Below are positions 1-5,221 of a stretch of DNA of 5,797 nt, in pieces. This DNA comes from an uncultured Sphingobium sp. Lineage in GTDB: Bacteria; Pseudomonadota; Alphaproteobacteria; Sphingomonadales; Sphingomonadaceae. Made by a program: the position numbers and the translations under genes. Position 1 is the first letter of the stretch. Every line of letters begins with the position of its first letter. Under the pieces are notes generated by a model. That model saw only the letters and a program-made list of their open reading frames with translations, ran no database searches and was not told where the DNA came from. Where the stretch lies: the NCBI GenBank assembly GCA_913773715.1, contig CAJYHD010000446.1, forward strand, positions 1 through 5,797, given 5' to 3'.

Positions 1-656
1 AGGTGCGCGGTGGCGCTATGCTGTTTGGCGAAGGTGCGGGCGTAGATGATGCAGCCCGCAAGTAGCGCCAGCGCATAGGCGGTGGAAAGCGCGCGCAGCG
101 GCACATGCCAGCTATCGTCGAACATGAAGAAGAGGCCGGCGATGCAGGGCAGAAGGAAGCCGAGCGCGGCGAGCGGCGTCGCCGCATAGCTGATCGCACC
201 GCAGACCATGATGCAGCTGATGAGCGTCCAGAGCGACACCAGGGCTTCGCCGTCATAACCGCGCGACAAGAGGATCATCGCCACTGCCCAGCTGACCCCA
301 TGCAGTAGCGCGCCGAGCGCATGGCGGCGCATGTGGCGTAGCGTAAGACAACCGACCGCGGTTGCGCGCGCTTGCGAATCCACACGGACGGAGAAAGCGA
401 TGCTGGCGATCAGCCCCGCGCTCCAGACACCGAGCGGGAGCGCGAGCGCCTTGGAGCCGAAAACCTGCCATACGAACAACAGGCCGCACAGGCTCATGAA
501 ATGGCGAAGCAGCGTGACGCTTTCGGAAGAGCGGAGTTGCGCATCGACGACGCGCAAGCTGGCGCCGTTCGCATGACCGCACAAACCCATCATCCCGCGC
601 AGCGATGGGCGTTCGGGTTTATCGGGTTCCGTTATCCTGTCCTGCGCATTGCTCAC
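1..656 (-). CDS. Polytopic membrane protein, N-terminal part (cut by window edge)
   Basis: The minus-strand frame is open from the left edge up to a stop at 681-683. I place the start at GTG 654-656, giving a hydrophilic N-terminus beginning VSNAQDRITEPDKPE. ATG 591-593 (residue 22 of the longer form) is the alternative, and neither has a clear Shine-Dalgarno. The visible 218 residues hold about six hydrophobic segments at roughly 54-66, 70-88, 113-131, 138-157, 160-179 and 189-208, joined by short loops, with a basic stretch near 107-112 (RHMRRH). It then begins a likely cytosolic region (ARTFAKQHSATAH) at the edge. Six helices followed by a cytosolic part is typical of membrane sensors with C-terminal PAS, GGDEF or EAL domains, and that is my guess for the missing half. 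No catalytic domain is visible. It lies 63 bases downstream of the acyl-AMP ligase on the same strand, so co-transcription is possible. Seven cysteines fall in the visible part, mostly in or near membrane segments. The frame is well supported; the function is not. Confidence 0.75.
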   Translation of the reverse strand, partial: MSNAQDRITEPDKPERPSLRGMMGLCGHANGASLRVVDAQLRSSESVTLLRHFMSLCGLLFVWQVFGSKALALPLGVWSAGLIASIAFSVRVDSQARATAVGCLTLRHMRRHALGALLHGVSWAVAMILLSRGYDGEALVSLWTLISCIMVCGAISYAATPLAALGFLLPCIAGLFFMFDDSWHVPLRALSTAYALALLAGCIIYARTFAKQHSATAH

Positions 657-719
657 ATGCGCGGGCGTAACGGCAAGGCGTTATCATAAGGTAACCCTGC
701 CGTCCCGTTTTGGGGCTGA

Positions 720-2480
720 TCAGGCCGCGATATCGTAAGGGCGGATTTCGCCGGTCAGATAGAGGTTGCGCGCCTTCGAGCGGCTGAGCTTGCCCGAGCT
801 GGTGCGCGGCAGCGTGCGCGGCGGCACCAGTTCGACGACGCAGTTCATGCCGGTGATCGCGCGCACCCGCTCCCGGATCTGGTCACGCAGGCGCGAACGT
901 TCCTCATTGTCCGACGTGCGGCAATGGACGAGCACGGCGGGCGCTTCCTCACCGCCGGGCGTCGTGATCGCGAAAGCCGCGATATCGCCCTGCTTGAAGC
1001 CGGGAAGCTGCTCCACCGCCCATTCGATATCCTGCGGCCAGTGGTTCTTGCCGTTGATGATGATCATGTCCTTGGCGCGGCCGACGATGTAGAGATAGCC
1101 GTCGCTCAGATAGCCCATGTCGCCGGTGTCGAGCCAGCCGTCGGCCATGCAGGCAGCCGTCGCTTCGGGATCGCGGAAATAGCCGACCATCAGGCTCGGC
1201 CCCTTCGTCCACACCTTGCCTATCTGCCGTTCGGGCAGGATGCCGCCATCCTCGTCGCGTATTTCGACGATCATGTCCTTGGCGGGCTTGCCGCAATTGA
1301 CGATCGAGCGGAAGCGCTGCGGACGTCCTTCCGTCGCGTCGCCGCCCGACAGGTCAGTTTCCTCAACCAGTTCGACGATGATCCCTTCGCCCGGCGGCAT
1401 GATCGTGACGGCGAGTGTCGCTTCGGCGAGGCCATAGCTCGGCAGGAAGGCGCGCGGCGAGAAACCGGCGTCGGCAAAGGCGTCGACGAAGCTTTGCATC
1501 ACGTCGGGGCGGATCATGTCCGCGCCGTTGCCCGCAAGCCGCCAGCGCGACAGGTCGAACCGGTCCTGCGCCTTGGTCTGGCTCGACATGCGACGCGCGC
1601 AGATATCGTAGCCGAAGGTGGGCGAATAGCTGATCGAGGTGCCGGTGTTGCGGCTGATGAGGTCGAGCCAAGCAAGCGGGCGGCGCGCGAAATCCTCGGT
1701 CTTCATGTAATCGGTCGAAACCTGATTGGCGACGACCGACAGGAAGCAGCCGACCAGACCCATGTCATGATACCAGGGCAGCCAGCTGATGCAGCGGTCG
1801 CTGTCCTGTAACTGCATGCCATGGCTGTGCGCCGACAGGTTGGACAGGAGCGCATGATGCGTCACAGCGACGCCATGCGGGAAACGGGTCGATCCGCTCG
1901 AATATTGAAGATAGGCGACCTCGTCGGTCTGTGCCTGCGGCAGATCGACGGGCATGGCTTCGCGGGCGAGGAAATCCTCGAAGGCAATGCTTTCGACATT
2001 CTTCTGGCGACCGGACTCACCGGCCATCTCGCCCAATTCCTGCGGGAAGAGGAACAACATCGGATCGCAGCTGCTCAGCTGGACGTTCAGCTGGTCGATA
2101 TAGCTTTCCTTGCCGCCAAAGCTGGTCGGCAGCGGCAGCGGCACCGGCCATGCGCCCGCATAGACGATGCCGAAGAAGAGCTGTGCGAAATCGGGGCCGG
2201 TTTCGGCGACCAGCGCCACGCGGTCCTGCGGCTTTACGCCATGGGCGATCAGGCGATGCGCGCAGGCGACTGCGTCATCACGCAGATCGCGAAAAGGATA
2301 GGGCCGCGCGAGATTGCCGCGCGCGTCGTGGAAATTGAGGCCACGCTGGCCGCGCGCCGCATAGTCCAGCGCCTCGCCCAGCGTCTCGAAATCGGAGAAG
2401 CGGCGCGGCAGATCATCAGTGGTCGGCGTCGGTGCCATCATCTCTTGCGAACCCGTCATATTGGTTTCACCCAATGTCAT
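720..2480 (-). CDS. Fatty acyl-AMP ligase / acyl-ACP synthetase family protein
   Basis: This 586-residue ANL-superfamily adenylating enzyme would activate a fatty acid with ATP to acyl-AMP and pass it to an acyl carrier protein or CoA in the cytosol. Visible motifs, in order: the phosphate loop YSSGSTRFPHG (193-203), WLPWYHDMGLVG (233-244), YGLAEAT (349-355), WLDTGDMGYL (449-458), the hinge region GRAKDMIIINGKNHWPQDIE (467-486), and C-terminal PRTSSGK with the catalytic Lys564. The HDMGL and NHWPQDIE forms are characteristic of fatty acyl-AMP ligases rather than classical acyl-CoA ligases, and the length fits that family. The loop has PHG where PKG is usual. The start is ATG 2478-2480. ATG 2457-2459 (residue 8) is possible and has GGGTGA upstream, and homology begins only near residue 24. 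In Caulobacter an acyl-ACP synthetase supplies sphingolipid synthesis; that role is a hypothesis here because no serine palmitoyltransferase or carrier gene is in view. Family confidence is high, substrate unknown. Confidence 0.93.
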   Translation of the reverse strand: MTLGETNMTGSQEMMAPTPTTDDLPRRFSDFETLGEALDYAARGQRGLNFHDARGNLARPYPFRDLRDDAVACAHRLIAHGVKPQDRVALVAETGPDFAQLFFGIVYAGAWPVPLPLPTSFGGKESYIDQLNVQLSSCDPMLFLFPQELGEMAGESGRQKNVESIAFEDFLAREAMPVDLPQAQTDEVAYLQYSSGSTRFPHGVAVTHHALLSNLSAHSHGMQLQDSDRCISWLPWYHDMGLVGCFLSVVANQVSTDYMKTEDFARRPLAWLDLISRNTGTSISYSPTFGYDICARRMSSQTKAQDRFDLSRWRLAGNGADMIRPDVMQSFVDAFADAGFSPRAFLPSYGLAEATLAVTIMPPGEGIIVELVEETDLSGGDATEGRPQRFRSIVNCGKPAKDMIVEIRDEDGGILPERQIGKVWTKGPSLMVGYFRDPEATAACMADGWLDTGDMGYLSDGYLYIVGRAKDMIIINGKNHWPQDIEWAVEQLPGFKQGDIAAFAITTPGGEEAPAVLVHCRTSDNEERSRLRDQIRERVRAITGMNCVVELVPPRTLPRTSSGKLSRSKARNLYLTGEIRPYDIAA

Positions 2481-2497
2481 AAAGTCTCAAAGGCGCG

Positions 2498-2519
2498 CCG
2501 CTATCAGCTTTGATAGCGG
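2498..2519. promoter_or_regulatory. Perfect 9-bp inverted repeat in the acyl-AMP ligase leader
   Basis: The arms CCGCTATCA (2498-2506) and TGATAGCGG (2511-2519) are exact reverse complements around the 4-base loop GCTT. The element ends 17 bases before the ligase ATG at 2480. It could be an operator for a dimeric repressor, or an mRNA hairpin near the ribosome binding site. No T-run follows on either strand and no gene runs into it, so a terminator is unlikely. The dyad is certain; its function is inferred. Confidence 0.5.
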
Positions 2520-2556
2520 GTTGCACCGTTCATTTTCGTTCCAGCCTTCTCTTCTA

Positions 2557-2583
2557 GCCGGAAAGGCGCGGTAAAATTCCGGC
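2557..2583. promoter_or_regulatory. Imperfectly placed dyad upstream of recX
   Basis: The arms GCCGGAA (2557-2563) and TTCCGGC (2577-2583) are exact reverse complements separated by 13 bases. The spacer includes most of the TAAAAT hexamer at 2572-2577, a possible -10 element for recX. It could be an operator. A 7-bp GC-rich repeat of this kind can also occur by chance in DNA of this composition, so support is modest. Confidence 0.25.
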
Positions 2584-2614
2584 CCGACTGTGGCATAAAC
2601 ATGGCGCATCGGTC

Positions 2615-3148
2615 ATGAAGTGTCGCATGAAAAGTCGCAAGCCCCCTGTTCCGCTGGATGAGGACGCTCTGCGCGAACTGGCGCTGCGCCATGTTGCGCG
2701 CTTTGCCACCAGCCGCGGCAAGCTGCTGTCCTATCTGACACGCAAGCTGCGTGAACGTGGCTGGGGCGGCGAGACGCCTGCGGATGCGGAGGCGCTGGTC
2801 GATCGCTTCGTAGAACTGGGCTATATCGACGACGCCGGTTACGCGGCGATGAAGAGCGCGGCGCTCAGCCGACGCGGTTATGGCGCGCGGCGTGTCGATG
2901 AAGCACTGCGCGCTGCGGGGATCAAGGAGGATGATCGCGAGCAGGCGGATGTCGTGGTGGCGACTGAGAGCCATGCTGCCGCCGATCGCTTTGCGCGCCG
3001 CAAGCGCCTTGGACCCTATGCCACTGCACCGCTCGATCCCAAACAGCGCGACAAAGCTATCGCTGCATTCCTGCGCGCAGGCCATGATTTTGCGACGGCA
3101 AAACGCTGGATAGAAGCACGACCTGGCGAGCCGCCAGACACCGAATAA
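2615..3148 (+). CDS. recX: RecX family regulatory protein
   Basis: This 177-residue helical, basic protein matches the RecX family, whose members bind RecA filaments and modulate, usually inhibit, RecA activity in recombination and the SOS response. The three-helix repeats are visible: ALRHVARFATSRGKLLSYL (23-41) running into RKLRERGW; FVELGYIDDAGYA (65-77) with LSRRGYGARRVDEALRAAGI (84-103); and a C-terminal repeat with QRDKAIAAFLRAGHDFATA (144-162). The length is normal. The start is ATG 2615; ATG 2627 (residue 5) is equally possible, and neither has a good Shine-Dalgarno. recA is not adjacent, unlike in many gammaproteobacteria. A five-codon frame at 2601-2618 overlaps the start as ATGA, which may be coincidence. 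The long minus-strand frame across the same DNA has no recognisable protein character and I treat it as spurious. Confidence 0.9.
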   Translation: MKCRMKSRKPPVPLDEDALRELALRHVARFATSRGKLLSYLTRKLRERGWGGETPADAEALVDRFVELGYIDDAGYAAMKSAALSRRGYGARRVDEALRAAGIKEDDREQADVVVATESHAAADRFARRKRLGPYATAPLDPKQRDKAIAAFLRAGHDFATAKRWIEARPGEPPDTE

Positions 3149-3245
3149 ATAACCTGGATTAACTCATACAAAAAACAGCGTTGTCTTCTCGGCACGCTCC
3201 GGTATGTCGTTGCGCGATAAATGACATAGAGGGAGGGGAGGCTGT
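3149..3245 (+). promoter_or_regulatory. Intergenic region with dyad and strong ribosome binding site
   Basis: This 97-base AT-richer gap precedes the glucokinase-like gene. A weak promoter candidate is TTGTCT (3181-3186), 16 bases, TATGTC (3203-3208). The second hexamer is also the left arm of an inverted repeat TATGTC-N14-GACATA (3203-3228), which continues imperfectly inward: 9 of 13 positions match between half-sites. Two tandem GGAGG sequences (3232-3236 and 3237-3241) lie before ATG 3246, an unusually purine-rich ribosome binding site for this window. The arrangement suggests the gene has its own promoter and perhaps an operator, rather than only read-through from recX. Confidence 0.45.
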
Positions 3246-4148
3246 ATGCAGCCCATGGTGGTTCACGATTCCAATCAGGGGTCCGCTATACTCGCGTCCG
3301 TCGATCCAGATGGCGTCGAGTTCGCTCTTCCTTCTTTCACGCCTGGTGATTTTCGTTCGCTGGAGCGGATAGATGCGGGCCAATGCCCCACCTTTACCGA
3401 CGCATTGATGCGCTACGCTGCAAACCATAGCATAGCCCTGCGCCATACGCGGCTCGTCATGTCGATCGCGGGCGCCGTCAACGGCACCACGATACGCACC
3501 ACCAACGGTCGCTGGTTCATCTCTCTGACCGGGCTTCAGGCCGTGACGGCGGGAGAGCCGATCATCGTCAATCAGGTCGGTGCGATGGCATGGGCCACGG
3601 CGGACCAGTTGCGCAATGCTGGCCGATCGTCGATCCAGTCGGTACCACGCGTCGGGCGGCATGCGGTCGTCTATGCCGGATCAGGGCTTGGAGCCGCCTG
3701 CGTCGATCAGCGCGGCGGCGGGATCAAGATCGTGGAGAGCGAGGCCGGCCACATTCCATTCGCACCGCAGAGCGAGGCGGATTGGGAGTTGGCACGGAGC
3801 ACCATGCAAAAGCATGGCGAGGCATCCTATGAACGGGTCATCTTCGATCTGATCGAGAGCGACAGGTTGCACGGCATGAGCTACCTCAATGATCGGCTGA
3901 CGATCATGCTCGCCAACTATTGCTCCGCCGTCGCGTTGACTTTTGCCGCCTGGGACGGCCTGTATCTGAACGGCCATCTGTTCGGTCGGATCGCCGGTTC
4001 ACAATATGCGGGCATCTTCCGCGACACGTTCGAGGGGCGCGGCAAGATGCGAACGATGCTGCAACAGACGTCCAGCCAGATGCTGCAACTGCGGCACAGT
4101 TCGTTGAACGGGCTTTCGATTTTGCTCAATCGCATGCAGGCGACGTGA
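3246..4148 (+). CDS. Divergent glucokinase-like protein, probable pseudokinase
   Basis: This 300-residue protein follows the Glk-type glucokinase motif order but with degraded catalytic parts. The first phosphate motif DIGGTNA appears only as DSNQGSA (8-14). SIAGAVNG (73-80) and TTNGRW (85-90) match the AGPV and LTN-W region. IIVNQVGAMAWA (106-117) aligns with the family IINDFxAVxxA, so Asn109 is kept but the catalytic Asp is Gln110. AGSGLGAA (144-151) resembles the second phosphate loop GxGTGLGxA. ESEAGHIPFAP (164-174) keeps Glu166 and His169, and YERV (195-198) keeps Glu196, both expected sugar ligands. The C-terminal FRDTFEGRGKM (258-268) corresponds to FRxRFxxKGR. It is somewhat shorter than typical Glk (about 320). 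The start ATG 3246 is supported by a double GGAGG. The pattern of lost catalysis with a retained sugar pocket suggests a sugar-sensing or regulatory pseudoenzyme; this is inference. A diverged kinase with another substrate is the alternative. Confidence 0.75.
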   Translation: MQPMVVHDSNQGSAILASVDPDGVEFALPSFTPGDFRSLERIDAGQCPTFTDALMRYAANHSIALRHTRLVMSIAGAVNGTTIRTTNGRWFISLTGLQAVTAGEPIIVNQVGAMAWATADQLRNAGRSSIQSVPRVGRHAVVYAGSGLGAACVDQRGGGIKIVESEAGHIPFAPQSEADWELARSTMQKHGEASYERVIFDLIESDRLHGMSYLNDRLTIMLANYCSAVALTFAAWDGLYLNGHLFGRIAGSQYAGIFRDTFEGRGKMRTMLQQTSSQMLQLRHSSLNGLSILLNRMQAT

Positions 4149-4181
4149 GCGGCTTTCGCTTGTCCAATTCCCGAAAGCGGC
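4149..4181 (+). terminator. Stem-loop after the glucokinase-like gene (weak terminator candidate)
   Basis: GCTTTCG (4152-4158) and CGAAAGC (4172-4178) form a 7-bp stem around a 13-base loop. After one G-G mismatch, CG/GC pairs extend the base (4149-4150 with 4180-4181). The hairpin begins immediately after the TGA at 4146-4148, where a terminator would sit. There is no T-run after it, so it may instead protect the mRNA 3' end or only attenuate read-through to the next gene. Confidence 0.35.
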
Positions 4182-4224
4182 GATAAGACTGACATGGTGT
4201 CGCCGCTGGGATGAGGTTCGAAGC

Positions 4225-4761
4225 TTGAAGATATCATCAGCCGCATGGGGAATGCTTGCCACAGCCCTGCTTTCGGCTTGCGCCTCTCAAGCGCCCGACA
4301 ACGCGACCAATGTTGCAACGCCGGATGCGCAGGAAGGCCGTCTTCCTCTGGTCATCCGGACCAGCGGCACGCGTCACCGCTTCGCCGTCGAAGTTGCGCT
4401 GTCGGCACAGGATCAGGCCAGGGGACTGATGTTCCGCAAGGAGCTTGCGCCCGATGGCGGCATGATCTTCCCGATGTTTCCGCCTCGCACGGCGAGCTTC
4501 TGGATGAAGGACACGCTGATCCCGCTCGACATGCTGTTCGTTCGGACGGACGGGACGATCGTCTTCATCAAGGCGAATGCCACGCCCTACTCGCGCGAGC
4601 CGGTGTCGGCGGGTGTCCCGGTCGCCGCAGTGCTGGAATTGGCGGGCGGACGAGCGGCCGAACTGGGCATCCGCGAGGGCGACCGGGTGGCATGGGGACG
4701 ATGCGCGGTGGAGAACCGCCCAGCAAAGGCGCGCGACCCGCTCGATTTCTGCCCGGCATGA
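4225..4761 (+). CDS. DUF192 domain lipoprotein
   Basis: This is a 178-residue exported protein with a single DUF192 domain. The start is TTG 4225. It gives a proper lipoprotein signal peptide (Lys2, hydrophobic core, lipobox LLSAC with Cys19), with GAGG 8 bases upstream. The next in-frame ATG (4252) would leave only nine residues before the Cys and no basic n-region, so the TTG start is preferred. Ala at +2 predicts an outer-membrane-directed lipoprotein. DUF192 signatures are ARGLMFRKELAPDGGMIF (65-82), SFWMKDTLIPLDMLFV (91-106) and VLELAGGRAAELGIREGDRV (136-155). The family has no settled biochemical role. Two extra cysteines near the C-terminus (160, 176) could form a disulfide in the periplasm. 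It lies 76 bases after the glucokinase-like gene and 61 before the complex I gene, so it may belong to the same transcript. Confidence 0.9.
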   Translation: MKISSAAWGMLATALLSACASQAPDNATNVATPDAQEGRLPLVIRTSGTRHRFAVEVALSAQDQARGLMFRKELAPDGGMIFPMFPPRTASFWMKDTLIPLDMLFVRTDGTIVFIKANATPYSREPVSAGVPVAAVLELAGGRAAELGIREGDRVAWGRCAVENRPAKARDPLDFCPA

Positions 4762-4822
4762 GGGGCTTTCCGGCACAAGCGCCCTTGCCAATCCCCAGCG
4801 CTTGGCGCTAAGCGCTTGCCCC
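4762..4822 (+). promoter_or_regulatory. Repeat-rich leader of the NDUFA12-family gene without Shine-Dalgarno
   Basis: This 61-base leader has no purine-rich ribosome binding site before ATG 4823. It contains the direct repeat AGCGCTTG (4797-4804 and 4811-4818), the 8-base palindrome AAGCGCTT (4810-4817), and several competing inverted repeats: CAAGCGC (4776-4782) with GCGCTTG (4798-4804 or 4812-4818), CTTGCCAA (4784-4791) with TTGGCAAG (4833-4840), and CTTGCC (4815-4820) with GGCAAG (4835-4840). The last pairing would place the start codon in a 14-base loop. Alternative folding affecting translation is possible but unproven. Confidence 0.3.
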
Positions 4823-5221
4823 ATGGGAATCCTTGGCAAGATCTTTACCTGGTGGGATGGCGCGACCATCGGCACTTCGCTCTTCACCGCTCGCAAGGGC
4901 AAGAAGGTGGGCGAGGATCATCAGGGCAATGTCTATTATGAAGGCGGCGAAGGGCTGGATGGCCGTCCGCGCCGCTGGGTGATCTACAACGGCGCGAACG
5001 ACGCAAGCCGGGTGCCTGCCGAATGGCATGGCTGGCTGCATCATTCGATCGAGGGGACGCCCGAAAGCTTCCTGCCGCCGCCGCGCATCTGGGAAGTCGA
5101 ATTCACGCCCAACGCGACCGGTACGCCCAATGCCTATCGCCCGTCCGGCGCGCTCGAAAAGGGCGGCCAGCGCCAGAAGGCGACCGGCGATTACGAGGCG
5201 TGGAGCCCCGAGGCATCATGA
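4823..5221 (+). CDS. NADH:ubiquinone oxidoreductase accessory subunit, NDUFA12 (B17.2) family
   Basis: This 132-residue soluble protein belongs to the NDUFA12 family, the supernumerary complex I subunit found in mitochondria and alphaproteobacteria, where it associates with the membrane-proximal part of the peripheral arm of NADH dehydrogenase. Family marks are the N-terminus MGILGKIFTWWDGATIGT (1-18), KKVGEDHQGNVYYE (27-40), RRWVIYNGANDASRVPAEWH (50-69) followed by GWLHH, PNATGTPNAYRPSGAL (96-111), and the C-terminal ATGDYEAWSPE (120-130). The length and both ends match bacterial family members. ATG 4823 is chosen because family proteins begin at this point; an in-frame TTG (4802) would add seven atypical residues. 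No Shine-Dalgarno is visible. Its stop overlaps the start of the DUF2155 gene as ATGA, so the two are probably translationally coupled. Family assignment is confident; it is not part of a nuo operon here, which is usual for this subunit in bacteria. Confidence 0.95.
   Translation: MGILGKIFTWWDGATIGTSLFTARKGKKVGEDHQGNVYYEGGEGLDGRPRRWVIYNGANDASRVPAEWHGWLHHSIEGTPESFLPPPRIWEVEFTPNATGTPNAYRPSGALEKGGQRQKATGDYEAWSPEAS

Larger units (their letters stand above)
2481..2614. promoter_or_regulatory. Divergent intergenic region between the acyl-AMP ligase and recX
   Basis: This 134-base gap separates two divergently transcribed genes and must hold control elements for both unless transcription reads in from elsewhere. 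It contains a perfect 9-bp dyad (2498-2519), a GTTC direct repeat (2528-2541), a second 7-bp dyad (2557-2583), and a TAAAAT -10-like hexamer on the plus strand at 2572-2577 that lacks a convincing -35 partner. It is more AT-rich than the flanking genes. No gene was found in it apart from a trivial five-codon frame (2601-2618) that overlaps the recX start. Confidence 0.6.

Noticed and set aside
668..683. Small inverted repeat TAACG/CGTTA between the ligase and the membrane protein gene.
   Set aside because: It has only 5 bp with a 6-base loop and no T-run, too weak to call a terminator.
253..689. Short frames on both strands in the first 700 bases.
   Set aside because: They are out of frame with the continuous membrane-protein frame at 1-656 on the minus strand and have the Arg/Pro-rich composition of wrong-frame translations.
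924..2513. Two long plus-strand frames (924-1811 and 1821-2513) antisense to the acyl-AMP ligase.
   Set aside because: Both are in the same antisense frame and arise from GC-rich third codon positions of the ligase. Their translations show no recognisable domain, while the minus-strand product has a full set of adenylating-enzyme motifs.
2504..3085. Minus-strand frame of 193 codons across recX.
   Set aside because: It has no family resemblance and covers a clear RecX protein on the other strand.
3246..4148. Possible ROK-family repressor or ordinary active glucokinase.
   Set aside because: No helix-turn-helix or ROK zinc motif is visible, and the Glk-type EAGH and YERV motifs fit better. An active kinase is unlikely given Gln in place of the catalytic Asp and no DxGGT loop.
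4237..4902. Minus-strand frame of 221 codons across the DUF192 gene and into the NDUFA12-family gene.
   Set aside because: It is antisense to two recognised proteins, Arg/Ala-rich, and without motifs.
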